Shown: positions 14,023 through 22,041, counted from the stretch's first letter. The stretch: DNA of 64,000 bases from Aliivibrio wodanis (GCA_000953695.1 LN554846.1:1488001-1552000), one strand, 5' to 3'. The notes: generated from the letters alone by a model not told the origin. Numbers and translations: made by a program.

Positions 14023-14481
14023 ATGAATCATTATGTGTCAGCTTTAGTTGCGGGAGTTGGGGCTTCAATTACTCTTGGTTTTCTCTTGATGGTGGAGGCT
14101 AATGTAGAAAGTGCAGCTTTGGTAATGGCTCCATTTGGGGCAACAGCAGTGCTAGTTTTTGGTTTACCACAGAGCCCACTTGCTCAACCCAAAAATGTAA
14201 TTTTAGGTCATTTGATCACAGCCGTTATTGGTATAGTGTTTTCTCAGTATGTAGGTGTAACACCAATGAGTTTAGCCATTGCAACAGGGTTAGGGATTAC
14301 ATGTATGTTGGTATCTAAAACAACGCATCCACCGGCAGGTGCGAATCCAATTCTAATTATGTTGGCAGGACATGGTTGGTCATTCTTAGTTACACCTGTC
14401 TTGATTGGCTCTATCGTGATAATTTTAATGAGTAAAGGTCTTCAAAAAGTTCAACAATACACTTTAAAATCAAAGTGTTAA
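14023..14481 (+). CDS. HPP-family membrane protein
   Basis: This 152-residue protein has about four to five hydrophobic segments and the family-defining motif THPPAGANPILIML near residues 103-116, plus MAPFGATAVLVFGLPQSPLAQPKNV. HPP proteins are inner-membrane proteins; some plant and cyanobacterial members move nitrite, but the bacterial role is generally unknown. The start has GTGAGG 9 bases upstream. Control by the divergent TetR-family repressor is suggested by the two operators in its promoter. Confidence 0.88.
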   Translation: MNHYVSALVAGVGASITLGFLLMVEANVESAALVMAPFGATAVLVFGLPQSPLAQPKNVILGHLITAVIGIVFSQYVGVTPMSLAIATGLGITCMLVSKTTHPPAGANPILIMLAGHGWSFLVTPVLIGSIVIILMSKGLQKVQQYTLKSKC

Positions 14482-14527
14482 TAAAGTTTTTAAGAGTGAT
14501 TTGCAAATCTTGGCGCTTTCACTTCGC

Positions 14528-14590
14528 TCAAGTATAGCCAAAATGCAGCTCTCTGTGGCAATTTGGGCATAGGGCAATAGAGTTTTCGAC
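14528..14590 (-). pseudogene. HNH endonuclease, C-terminal relic
   Basis: On the minus strand the last 20 codons read VENSIALCPNCHRELHFG, the C-terminal zinc and HNH motif of McrA-like endonucleases (ALCPNCHRxLH). Upstream in the same frame (to 14725) the sequence LLAAIDNFLMIDQQ could be older gene material but lacks the first HNH histidine. Only a fragment remains, another sign of turnover in this region. Confidence 0.55.
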
Positions 14591-14649
14591 TTGTTGATCA
14601 ATCATTAGAAAGTTATCGATGGCAGCAAGAAGATCATCAATACCAAGAT

Positions 14650-14716
14650 ACCTTGGTATGGTGTAATGTAGAGTTAACAAAGCAAACTGCATAATTATTG
14701 CATTTAGCGTTATGCC
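14650..14716 (+). repeat. Repeat A, copy 2, with attC-like hairpin before a GNAT gene
   Basis: TTGGTATGGTGTAATGTAG and AGTTAACAAAGCAA match 3178-3217. Here the repeat is followed by a TGCATAAT/ATTATTGCA hairpin and the end AGCGTTATGCC, giving a TAAC...GTTA layout like a very short attC. The GNAT gene starts 29 bases later. The companion repeat B appears only after that gene, at 15198. Confidence 0.5.
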
Positions 14717-14744
14717 TTTTCTCATTAAAAATGGAGTTCTTTAT

Positions 14745-15188
14745 ATGGAAATAGTAAAAGTAAAACATAGTGATCTGGATATTGTGAGTCCGCTGTTTGA
14801 TTCATATCGTGTGTTTTATGGACAAAAAAGTAACCCTGAATTAGCTTTTGAATTCTTATCCCAAAGAGTCAAAAATGAAGAGTCAGTAATATTTTTAGCA
14901 TTAAATGAGAATGGTGAAGGTATGGGTTTTACTCAGCTTTATCATGGTTTTTCATCAGTATCGGCGACTAGAGTTTGGGTATTAAATGATTTGTATGTTG
15001 CATCTAAATTTAGAAATAATGGTGTGGCAAAACAGCTAATGAATGCAGCAAAAGAGTTGGCTTTAGTGGATAACGTAAAAGGTTTATCGTTAGAGACAGC
15101 AGAAGATAATGTAAACGCTCAGAAACTGTATGAATCTCTAGGCTATGTTAAAGAAGTCGGGTCTTATCATTATTTCTTGGAATTATAG
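14745..15188 (+). CDS. GNAT-family N-acetyltransferase
   Basis: This 147-residue single-domain GNAT has a central strand VWVLNDLYVASKFRNNGVAKQLMNAAKELA carrying the acetyl-CoA loop (RNNGVA). A GLSLETAEDNVNAQKLYESLGYVKE segment completes the fold. The start at 14745 is preferred over an upstream ATG at 14712 because GGAG lies 8 bases before it and homologues begin with a short MxIVKV-type strand. The substrate is unknown. The gene lies between repeats A and B, which are contiguous elsewhere, so it behaves like an inserted cassette. Confidence 0.85.
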   Translation: MEIVKVKHSDLDIVSPLFDSYRVFYGQKSNPELAFEFLSQRVKNEESVIFLALNENGEGMGFTQLYHGFSSVSATRVWVLNDLYVASKFRNNGVAKQLMNAAKELALVDNVKGLSLETAEDNVNAQKLYESLGYVKEVGSYHYFLEL

Positions 15189-15197
15189 GCATCATAA

Positions 15198-15298
15198 AGC
15201 AATTAACTATTTCGAGAAAATAACGATTGCTGCATTAATTGCGTTTGCTGCAAATTCGGTACTATGCAAATAGCGCTGAAAGATGATGCCATTGATGC
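15198..15298 (+). pseudogene. Repeat B plus a 75-bp copied fragment of the EamA transporter gene
   Basis: Repeat B (AGCAATTAACTATTTCGAG) at about 15198-15221 is followed at 15224-15298 by a copy of the EamA coding sequence at 16346-16420 (ATTGCGTTTGCTGCAAATTC through GATGATGCCATTGATGC). The copy carries a few substitutions and a one-base deletion that breaks the frame. After this point the sequence leaves the transporter gene and enters the toxin-antitoxin promoter. The fragment and the real gene thus flank the TA pair directly. Confidence 0.85.
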
Positions 15299-15340
15299 GT
15301 ATTTCACCCCTTAATACGGCGTCACCAAGCTTAAGAAATA

Positions 15341-15420
15341 ACTCCGTACTAGCTCTGTACAAATTGCGCTTTGGTTGTTTAAATCTTATACTCAGATTAA
15401 TTACGGAATTACTCCGTACA
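15341..15420 (+). promoter_or_regulatory. Probable operator region of the DUF1778/GNAT toxin-antitoxin pair
   Basis: An inverted repeat TACGGA-ATTAC-TCCGTA lies at 15402-15418, just before the antitoxin ribosome-binding site. The half-site ACTCCGTAC also occurs at 15341-15349. Repeated half-sites directly before such a pair fit cooperative autorepression by the ribbon-helix-helix antitoxin with its toxin. Binding is inferred. Confidence 0.55.
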
Positions 15421-15432
15421 ATTGGAGGTTTT

Positions 15433-15702
15433 ATGGCTACTGCAAGACTTGATATCCGTTTGGATGCAGAAATCAAAGCTAAGGCTGAGAAAGCTTCAGC
15501 TTTACTTGGTTTAAAAAGCTTAACTGAATATGTTGTTCGTCTAATGGATGAAGATTCAACTCAGGTAATTTCTGAGCATGAAAGCATCACTGTTGAAGCA
15601 AATGTATTTGACCAATTCATGGCAGCTTGTGACGAGGCTAAGGCTCCGAATAATGCATTACTTGAAGCCGCTGCATTTACTAAAAGTGATGAGTTTAAGT
15701 GA
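15433..15702 (+). CDS. DUF1778 antitoxin (TacA-like)
   Basis: This 89-residue protein starts MATARLDIRLDAEIKAKAEKA, a ribbon-helix-helix DNA-binding segment of the DUF1778 family. Its C-terminal part (about 50-89), TVEANVFDQFMAACDEAKAPN, is the toxin-neutralising tail. The start at 15433 is supported by TTGGAGG 7 bases upstream; a longer frame reading back into 15283 has no such signal. Its stop overlaps the GNAT toxin start (GTGA), which indicates translational coupling. It counteracts the acetyltransferase toxin and represses the operon. Confidence 0.92.
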   Translation: MATARLDIRLDAEIKAKAEKASALLGLKSLTEYVVRLMDEDSTQVISEHESITVEANVFDQFMAACDEAKAPNNALLEAAAFTKSDEFK

Positions 15703-16229
15703 GTTACTCCAAAACTTTCAAAGAATTGGATAAATTACAGCACGATAGAGCATCATTTGACTGTGGGGAAAAAGAGTTAAACGATTTTATCCAAACTCAA
15801 GCCGCTAAACATATGCAAGCAGGTATTAGTCGCACAATGGTTTTGCCTGCTTCTCTGCCTCTACCAAATCAAAAATATCCAATTTGTTCGTTTTATAGTA
15901 TTGCGCCAAGTTCGATTAGCCGTGATACGTTGCCACAAGCGATGGCTAAAAAATTACCACGCTATCCAGTTCCTGTTTTCCTTTTAGCTCAACTGGCGGT
16001 TCATAAAGAATTTCATGGAAGTGGGCTAGGTAAAGTTAGTTTAATCAAAGCTCTCGAATATCTTTGGGAAATTAACTCTCACATGAGAGCTTATGCCATT
16101 GTTGTTGATTGTTTAACTGAACAAGCTGAGTCATTCTACGCAAAATATGGTTTCGAGGTTCTTTGTGAAATCAACGGTCGTGTAAGAATGTTTATATCAA
16201 TGAAAACAGTCGGTCAGTTATTTACTTAG
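15699..16229 (+). CDS. GNAT-type toxin acetyltransferase (TacT-like)
   Basis: This 176-residue GNAT has the TacT/AtaT pattern. It begins with FDCGEKELNDFIQTQAAKHMQAGISRTMVL and continues with YSIAPSSI. The acetyl-CoA core is LAQLAVHKEFHGSGLGKVSLIKAL, followed by AIVVDCLTEQAESFYAKYGFEVL. Known relatives acetylate the amino acid on charged tRNAs and stop translation. It starts with GTG overlapping the antitoxin stop codon. The pair sits between a copied fragment of the EamA gene and the intact gene, suggesting arrival as a unit. Confidence 0.92.
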   Translation: MSYSKTFKELDKLQHDRASFDCGEKELNDFIQTQAAKHMQAGISRTMVLPASLPLPNQKYPICSFYSIAPSSISRDTLPQAMAKKLPRYPVPVFLLAQLAVHKEFHGSGLGKVSLIKALEYLWEINSHMRAYAIVVDCLTEQAESFYAKYGFEVLCEINGRVRMFISMKTVGQLFT

Positions 16230-16286
16230 ACGTATTAGCTAGTGTGTTTGCAGACGTTAAATAAAATCGTCTAGCCATAATTTCAT

Positions 16287-17189
16287 ATGCCAAAGAGATT
16301 AAGACAGGTGATTAATATAAAAAACATTCAAACTATGGGGTATACCATTGCTGCACTAATTGCGTTTGCTGCAAATTCGGTACTGTGCAGAATAGCACTG
16401 AAAGATGATGCCATTGATGCATCAAGCTTTACCGCGATACGTCTTTTATCTGGCGTTCTCATGTTTTTCATTTTGTTTCGTTTCAAAACTAAATCATTCC
16501 CCAGTATTTCTGAAAAGAAAGGCAGCCACTGGAAAACAGGATTTATGCTTTTTCTCTATGCGATAACCTTTTCATTTGCGTATATATCATTGGATACAGG
16601 GACGGGTGCGCTTGTTTTATTTGGTGCTGTTCAACTTACAATGATAATCACCAGTATAGTGAAGGGAAATAAATTACATGTCTCTGAATGGCTAGGCATT
16701 GCTATCTCTTTTAGTGGTCTTGCTTATTTAGTTTATCCGACACTGACGACACCTAGCTTCTCAGGTTTTGTTTTAATGGGATTGTCAGGTATTGCCTGGG
16801 GATTATACACATTGTCTGGTCGTGGGTCGGTTGATCCTATGGGAGATAGTGAGCTTAATTTTAAATATACAATCCCTTTAGTTTTATGCTTGATTGCCAT
16901 TACCTTCCCAATGATGGAGATTTCATTTTATGGGGTGGTATTAGCGATTCTTTCAGGTGCTTTCGCGTCAGCGTTAGGTTATACAATTTGGTATGTCGCA
17001 TTAGGTGGTTTATCAGAAATAGAGGCCGCCGTTGTTCAATTATCGGTTCCGGTTATAGCAGCAATCGGTGGGATTATATTTGTCTCAGAATCAATTAGTT
17101 TTCGGCTAGTTATAGCATGCTTACTTGTCCTTGGTGGGATCTTAACTGTGCTGATTGGTCGTTGGAAATTTGCGCATAAACGAGCGTAA
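16287..17189 (+). CDS. EamA/DMT-superfamily transporter
   Basis: This protein of up to 300 residues has ten hydrophobic segments arranged as two EamA repeats, with FAANSVLCRIALKDDAIDASSFTAIRLL in the first helix pair and ALGYTIWYVALGGLSEIEAAVVQLSVPVIAAIGG in the second half. DMT proteins export metabolites or drugs across the inner membrane; the substrate is unknown. Neither possible start (16287 or 16335) has a good ribosome-binding site, so the N-terminus is uncertain. The segment 16346-16420 is duplicated at 15224-15298. Confidence 0.85.
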   Translation: MPKRLRQVINIKNIQTMGYTIAALIAFAANSVLCRIALKDDAIDASSFTAIRLLSGVLMFFILFRFKTKSFPSISEKKGSHWKTGFMLFLYAITFSFAYISLDTGTGALVLFGAVQLTMIITSIVKGNKLHVSEWLGIAISFSGLAYLVYPTLTTPSFSGFVLMGLSGIAWGLYTLSGRGSVDPMGDSELNFKYTIPLVLCLIAITFPMMEISFYGVVLAILSGAFASALGYTIWYVALGGLSEIEAAVVQLSVPVIAAIGGIIFVSESISFRLVIACLLVLGGILTVLIGRWKFAHKRA

Positions 17190-17300
17190 TAATCATACCA
17201 ACACGGTTTACTTGATTCGATATTCTTAGATTGGTTTTGGGTTTACCGTATTAAGTGGTAAATTTAGGCTTAATTGCATATTTTAAGTAAGGGAAATAGA

Positions 17301-18062
17301 TTGGCTCAAAAATACTACGTAGTCTGGGAAGGTCGCGAAATAGGAATATTTACAACATGGGCTCAATGTAAAGCTCAAGTCGATAAATTTGCCGGAGCGA
17401 GGTATAAATCATTTCCTTCATTAGTTGAGGCTGAATCGGCTTTTGGCCATAAATCGAGTATTCAATCATCTGCTGCTAAGACGGCGAAAGCACCAAGTAA
17501 GTCAAAAAAGACGCCTCTTACTCAAAAACAAATAACGGATATGCTATTTGATATTAAAATCTTCACGGATGGAGCAAGTGTTCCTAACCCTGGCGAGGCG
17601 GGTGCTGGTATTGCGATCTATGAGAATAATAAGATAAGTGAATTGTGGTATGGTATTTATCAAGCGGTAGGTACAAACAATACAGCTGAGCTAAATGGAT
17701 TGCATCAGGCTTTTATATTGGCAAAAGAGAAAATGGCGAAAGGGCATTCAGTTGCTATCTATTGTGACTCTACTTATGCGATACAAAGTATAACTCAATG
17801 GGCTGAAGGCTGGTCAAAGAAAGGCTGGACGAAAGCAGGTGGAGAAATCAAAAACTTAGACATCATTAAACCAATGTATGCGTTGTACCAAGAGATAGCG
17901 AGCAAAGTGGAAATCTATCATGTTAACGGTCACGTTGGCATTGAAGGCAATGAATTGGCGGATAGAATGTCGATTGTAGCGATTGAATCTAAAGATGCGT
18001 CGTTAACTCTTTATCGAGAAACGACAGACATAGCGAAAATTTTAGCGCTTCGTGCAGGTTAA
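17301..18062 (+). CDS. Ribonuclease H with N-terminal viroplasmin domain
   Basis: The protein (about 253 residues) starts with a caulimovirus viroplasmin-type domain: KYYVVWEGREIGIFTTWAQC and FAGARYKSFPSLVEAESAF, which binds RNA:DNA hybrids in eukaryotic RNase H1. A basic linker follows, then the RNase H domain. Its metal ligands are visible: D in FTDGASVPNPG, E in NNTAELNGL, D in IYCDSTYAI, and the late D in GNELADRM, with H in HVNGHVG. It would cleave RNA in RNA:DNA hybrids. A TTG start at 17301 is chosen because AAGGGA lies 7 bases upstream; an earlier TTG at 17274 has no such signal. Confidence 0.88.
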   Translation: MAQKYYVVWEGREIGIFTTWAQCKAQVDKFAGARYKSFPSLVEAESAFGHKSSIQSSAAKTAKAPSKSKKTPLTQKQITDMLFDIKIFTDGASVPNPGEAGAGIAIYENNKISELWYGIYQAVGTNNTAELNGLHQAFILAKEKMAKGHSVAIYCDSTYAIQSITQWAEGWSKKGWTKAGGEIKNLDIIKPMYALYQEIASKVEIYHVNGHVGIEGNELADRMSIVAIESKDASLTLYRETTDIAKILALRAG

Positions 18063-18155
18063 GAAATACATACACAATTTTATAGCAATAAATGTGTTCT
18101 AATTTTAGTGACACACTCTGGTTTTTCTCTGGTTTGGTAATAAAAAGGAAGTAGT

Positions 18156-18437
18156 ATGAATTTGGATAAAGCTAAAAAACGCATCGCTAAACAGGTTAAG
18201 AAAGGTTTCCATGGCTACCCTAAAATTACGTTGGCTTATTACGGAGTAACGAAAGATTGTGCAACCCAAGTGGTTGTTCAATTTACGATGGGAGAAGGTG
18301 ATAGCTCACAAGAAGAACGCTTCTCTTGTGAGACTGAAATAAGAGAAAATGAATTGATTCAAACAACATTGTTGAAAATTATTGAGAGAGCAGATGCCAA
18401 TTCAGTGATCGAAATAGAAGGTGTTGGACTGCTTTAG
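18156..18437 (+). CDS. Small conserved-looking protein of unknown function
   Basis: I do not recognise this 93-residue protein. It is soluble, with a basic start (LDKAKKRIAKQVKKGFHGYPKITLAYYG) and an acidic second half. There is no signal peptide or membrane segment. A good AAAAGGAAG ribosome-binding site lies 6 bases before the ATG, and codon use looks normal, so it is probably real. It stands alone, 93 bases after the RNase H gene. Confidence 0.65.
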   Translation: MNLDKAKKRIAKQVKKGFHGYPKITLAYYGVTKDCATQVVVQFTMGEGDSSQEERFSCETEIRENELIQTTLLKIIERADANSVIEIEGVGLL

Positions 18438-18524
18438 TGTGCCTAAGCTAGGTCTTACACATTGATATGTATATATCGTCTGCTAAAGGCGATTTATACT
18501 TAAATGGTAAGATTAGTTTTTTGA

Positions 18525-19205
18525 TTAATCTGGTGTTTTCCATTCAAGCAGGGTAATACCTAAACGATCTACCCAAAAATTGATGGCATCTTTTGCGTCA
18601 TCCAGTGAATCAATCATGGTTGAGAAATCTTTGTTTCCTCCTTCACGATCAATTGCTGCAAATAATGGTTGGTCTGTCGACGCATCACTAACGAGTAACT
18701 CGATAGTCGCACTGCCTACATTGGTATGCTCACCTGTTGCTAATTTCGAAATGGTAGAGATAATTAATCCGTAAGGAAGCACTGTACTTGTTACTGCGAG
18801 TATTGGGTTTGGTGTTTCAACATTACTTAAAGCAATACTAAGGCGTAATGAGCTTTCAGTCGGGGTATCTATTACGGGTTTGTATGGCGAAACCTTTAGC
18901 GTGAGTTGTTCTATGGTGTAATCTACTAATTCTTCGATCTGCTCTTTATCTAACGTATCTTCATCGGCAACGACAATCACTTTATCGATAACAATAGAAT
19001 CGTACGTCATTAGTTTTTGATGTAAACGGCTAGGGTCTCGTAAACCAATCCTTGCCCAGACTAAATCAACACCACCTTCTGGGCCTGCTTGAAAATCATC
19101 ATAAGACGTAAATTTTGTTGCGTGTTGAAGAGGGCCATTTGCACAACCAAATAAAAATACAGATAGAAGTGTAATTATTGCGACCTTAAAATTGTTTAAA
19201 CTCAT
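18525..19205 (-). CDS. DUF3313-type lipoprotein
   Basis: This 226-residue protein has a lipoprotein signal (about residues 8-21, ending VFLFGCANG, so Cys21 would be lipidated). The mature part fits DUF3313: GGVDLVWARIG near the start, a middle YDSIVIDKVIVV, and LTLKVSPYKPVIDTPTESSLRLSIALSNVETPNP, then VGSATIELLVSDASTDQPLFAAIDREGG. Family members are periplasm-facing lipoproteins of unknown function. The gene is monocistronic and reads towards the RNase H region. Confidence 0.8.
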   Translation of the reverse strand: MSLNNFKVAIITLLSVFLFGCANGPLQHATKFTSYDDFQAGPEGGVDLVWARIGLRDPSRLHQKLMTYDSIVIDKVIVVADEDTLDKEQIEELVDYTIEQLTLKVSPYKPVIDTPTESSLRLSIALSNVETPNPILAVTSTVLPYGLIISTISKLATGEHTNVGSATIELLVSDASTDQPLFAAIDREGGNKDFSTMIDSLDDAKDAINFWVDRLGITLLEWKTPD

Positions 19206-19328
19206 TTCATATTCTCTAAATTATTTTAATTTACAGTATACCTAATTGAAAATGAAAATAATGTGAATTTGACCGTAATATATCTCTTTTATAATAGACT
19301 TATGCTTATTTGGTTCTTCTCTAAAGAG

Positions 19329-19368
19329 ATATTAGGCAATATAACCATATGACTTTACTGCCTAATAT
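19329..19368 (-). terminator. Hairpin after the retropepsin-like lipoprotein gene
   Basis: ATATTAGGCA (19329-19338) and TGCCTAATAT (19359-19368) form a 10-bp stem with a 20-base loop, 12 bases past the stop codon of the minus-strand gene. A CTCTTT tract follows on that strand. It is a plausible terminator, though the loop is long. Confidence 0.55.
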
Positions 19369-19380
19369 TTTCACGAATAA

Positions 19381-20571
19381 TTAAATGTTGATAATAATGA
19401 CTTCACCATTTCGGCGGATTGTAACTGAAAGATTACCTTTTTCAGTGTAAGACAATACATCATTTAATTTATCTATTTGTATCGGCTTATATACATTATT
19501 ATTTACTTTTAGAATGATATCCCCATTTCTAAGCCCATAATCAGCTATTATTGTTTCTGGGTTGTAGAATATTTCAAGTTCTTCATTGATATAACGAGTA
19601 CGAATGGTTCGATTTGGTTTGGTCCACTCTTTTTGAATTGTATCTGCATTGTAACAGAACATCATTTTACTTGGGATAAATGCATATTGCTGGAAACGAG
19701 AGAAAAAGTTCATACCTACAGCAAATTTTTCTTGTGGTGTTCCACCAATTTCAAGATCGCCTAGAGGCATGTTATTAAATGTTAAATCACTAAGAACATA
19801 TGTATCAGTGTAAGTTAGGCCATTCGCTTCAATTGCTAATGCAGCTTGTGGGATAGTTGCCACCGATTGTGTGTTTTGGTTTAGATAATCAATAAACTCT
19901 TGCCCAAAGTAACTATGACTTGCCCCTGTATCAACAAGAACTGAAATATCATAATCACTATATGCAAGATATAGGATAGGAGAGTGATTGTAGCTATCAG
20001 AATAACCAATACATTGATCAAATTGTGTTGTTAAAGGAGAATCATTTAATAATGTTAGGCGCTTAGTTGAGTTATTAACTAACCAGTTCATTTGTCTAAA
20101 TGTATCAATTCCAATAATACCGTCTATATCAATGCCAATAGCTTGTGATAGAAGCTCCATATCTAATGATAGCCAAACCTCATGATCGCGAATGGTTTGT
20201 GAACCAATAGACATAGGAACTGGTTTAAGAAACGTAATATCGGTGCCATTCATTGAACCTGAGACGGTTCTGATGCTTTCTAAATCTTTTTGATAATGAA
20301 GTGCTAGATTAGAAAATTCAGTGGTTTCAGTTATTTCACTAGCAATGTTGCTATCAATTACAGTTACGCTAGCACCGGTATCCACTAAAAATGAGTATGT
20401 TTTATTGCCAATAATGACAGGAATAATTAAACTTTCTTCAATGTTAGTTTCTAAAATAGGCGAAGTTTGGTCTGTAGTGGTTTCTAATAAAGTTGATGTA
20501 CACCCCGAAGTTAGGCTAATACCTAAGATGAAAGCGAGCGAAGCAGATAATTTCGAATTTTTTATATTCAT
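19381..20571 (-). CDS. Lipoprotein with two retropepsin-like aspartyl protease domains and a PDZ-like tail
   Basis: This 396-residue protein starts with a lipoprotein-type signal (LTSGC, Cys24). It then has a first aspartyl-protease half, SFLVDTGASVTVID with D64, and a second, SVLVDTGASHSYFG with D214. Each is followed by an IGID/GGTP-type strand pattern. The last 70 residues (IIADYGLRNGDIILKVNNN and VTIRRNGEVIII) look like a PDZ domain. Retropepsins need two DTG copies for one active site. Two in one chain would allow an intramolecular pseudodimer, as in pepsins. Location would be membrane-anchored, facing the periplasm. Activity is inferred. Confidence 0.82.
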   Translation of the reverse strand: MNIKNSKLSASLAFILGISLTSGCTSTLLETTTDQTSPILETNIEESLIIPVIIGNKTYSFLVDTGASVTVIDSNIASEITETTEFSNLALHYQKDLESIRTVSGSMNGTDITFLKPVPMSIGSQTIRDHEVWLSLDMELLSQAIGIDIDGIIGIDTFRQMNWLVNNSTKRLTLLNDSPLTTQFDQCIGYSDSYNHSPILYLAYSDYDISVLVDTGASHSYFGQEFIDYLNQNTQSVATIPQAALAIEANGLTYTDTYVLSDLTFNNMPLGDLEIGGTPQEKFAVGMNFFSRFQQYAFIPSKMMFCYNADTIQKEWTKPNRTIRTRYINEELEIFYNPETIIADYGLRNGDIILKVNNNVYKPIQIDKLNDVLSYTEKGNLSVTIRRNGEVIIINI

Positions 20572-20795
20572 TGGTATATGTTTTTTGTTTTATTGATTCA
20601 CTATGCTAATTCAAAAGGGAGTCTTGGTAAATAAATCACCATGAAATAAGGGTTATTTTATAAATTAACGACATCTCAGGTGAGTTACTTAATCTCTGGT
20701 TTTCAATCCCTTAAATAATTTAAGTCTAATTCTTATCTTTGTTGACTATAATGTCTGTAAGGTATCACCCTTTTATAGCTGAGGAGGTTAGCTTT

Positions 20796-21302
20796 ATGTC
20801 TCTATTAAATGGTCCTTTAGATAATCATCAGAGCTACTTAAATCATATCGCGCTAGAGAATTGTTTTGATTATTTTGGTTTAGTGGAACGGCAAAAGAAG
20901 CAAACAACTATTATGTTAGCTGAAAAGTATCATAGACTTAGATTGTTTCTTAATGCCATTGAGTCATTAAATACAGTGTTAGAGTATTTTTTTCATGAAC
21001 AGAAGAAGTCACAAGGGTGGAATGATCACCAAATCATAAATATTCTTGAAATAATAAGAAAGAAACACCCAGTTCTATATCAAGCGAATCACTTATTAAA
21101 TGTTTATAAACGCGGTGAGCATTATGGTATGAAAGAGAGTGTAGCTGTCGACTTACAGGCAACGGTGGTATCAATTAGTTCAATTAAGCAGAAAATGGAA
21201 ATTGATTTTAATTCAACTAAAGATGAACGTATTATTAGTGAGGCTTTTGACTTTTGGTTTGAATATAACCAAAACCCAGATGTAAGCATATTGTTACCAT
21301 AA
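20796..21302 (+). CDS. Unknown soluble protein, mostly helical
   Basis: I do not recognise this 168-residue protein. It looks soluble and alpha-helical (EKYHRLRLFLNAIESLNTVLEYFFHEQ; EIIRKKHPVLYQANHLLN) with no signal peptide. The start at 20796 is chosen because GAGGAGG ends 8 bases before it; a longer frame from 20739 lacks a ribosome-binding site. The gene stands alone. A possible HEPN-like helical bundle cannot be confirmed, because the R-x4-6-H motif is not evident. Confidence 0.6.
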   Translation: MSLLNGPLDNHQSYLNHIALENCFDYFGLVERQKKQTTIMLAEKYHRLRLFLNAIESLNTVLEYFFHEQKKSQGWNDHQIINILEIIRKKHPVLYQANHLLNVYKRGEHYGMKESVAVDLQATVVSISSIKQKMEIDFNSTKDERIISEAFDFWFEYNQNPDVSILLP

Positions 21303-21398
21303 ATTAATGGTTGATTTGTTGATGTAACAAGTGGTTGTTTTTTTAGAGGTGAGTGCAGTTTTAAAAGTGATATAAAGATATTTCCTCAAGGTTTAGTA

Positions 21399-21444
21399 TA
21401 ATAATCATCAATACTTAGCTTTGAAGTTAAGTTTATGATTATTA
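21399..21444 (+). other. Inverted repeat before a small membrane-protein gene
   Basis: TAATAATCAT at 21399-21408 and ATGATTATTA at 21435-21444 are perfect reverse complements around a 26-base spacer that contains its own short stem. It lies 18 bases upstream of the next start codon. It could be an mRNA leader structure or an AT-rich operator. Confidence 0.4.
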
Positions 21445-21462
21445 TTTAAATAAGGGAAATGG

Positions 21463-21915
21463 ATGTCTGATAGTACGAATGAAATAAGCGAAGAAGAATT
21501 TCAGGATGCTAAAGTAGTTAGAAAAATATATTCACCGACTCAGGTTGCATGTAGTACAGTAGGTGGGCCTATTGGGTTAATTTATTTTTTAGCCTCTAAT
21601 TTTTCAACTTTAAACGATGAAGAGTTGAAAAATAAAACCATAAAATATGGAATCGCATTAATAGTTGTATTAATCATTATTCTTCCATTGCTTCCAGATG
21701 ACGTATCAAGTCTTCCATTCACTATCTTTTACATTGTAGTAGGGAGATACGTATCTGAAAAATATCAAATGAAAAAAGTCGATATTGAGAGTGCAGAGGA
21801 GTTCGATTTTCACTCAAACTGGAGAGTTCTTGGTTTATCATTGCTTTGTTTAATTGGAAGTATCATCGTCCTTCTTGGGCCGATATTTATCTTAATAGCA
21901 TTAGGTATTCTATAA
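21463..21915 (+). CDS. Unknown small inner-membrane protein
   Basis: This 150-residue protein has an acidic N-terminus and about four hydrophobic segments: near residues 30-46 (VGGPIGLIYFLASNF), two around 65-95 (IALIVVLIIILPLLP and a second short one), and a long one at the end (LGLSLLCLIGSIIVLLGPIFILIALGIL). No family is recognised. It has an AAGGGAAAT ribosome-binding site. It belongs to a run of small envelope genes between 20.8 and 25.2 kb, each with its own upstream stem-loop. Confidence 0.6.
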   Translation: MSDSTNEISEEEFQDAKVVRKIYSPTQVACSTVGGPIGLIYFLASNFSTLNDEELKNKTIKYGIALIVVLIIILPLLPDDVSSLPFTIFYIVVGRYVSEKYQMKKVDIESAEEFDFHSNWRVLGLSLLCLIGSIIVLLGPIFILIALGIL

Positions 21916-21991
21916 TATGAAAGAAGATATCGACTTGATTTTTTTTAGTCTACTTTCTGTAAATTTTTAATGCATATTTAAATAAATACAA

Positions 21992-22028
21992 TCAGTTGTA
22001 GTATTCTTGTTCGAGAGTCTACAACTGA
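21992..22028 (+). other. Inverted repeat just before a lipoprotein gene
   Basis: TCAGTTGTAG (21992-22001) and CTACAACTGA (22019-22028) are perfect reverse complements with a 17-base loop, ending 13 bases before the start codon at 22042. Position so close to the start suggests a leader structure affecting translation, or a terminator of the previous gene without a T tract. Confidence 0.45.
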
Positions 22029-22041
22029 ATATGAGTGTAGA

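Noticed and set aside
16886-17098. 70-residue frame inside the EamA gene
   Set aside because: It is a shadow frame of a clear ten-helix transporter.
1-17200. CRISPR array from the repeated blocks
   Set aside because: The repeats are too long, few and unevenly spaced, with genes between them; no cas genes are present.
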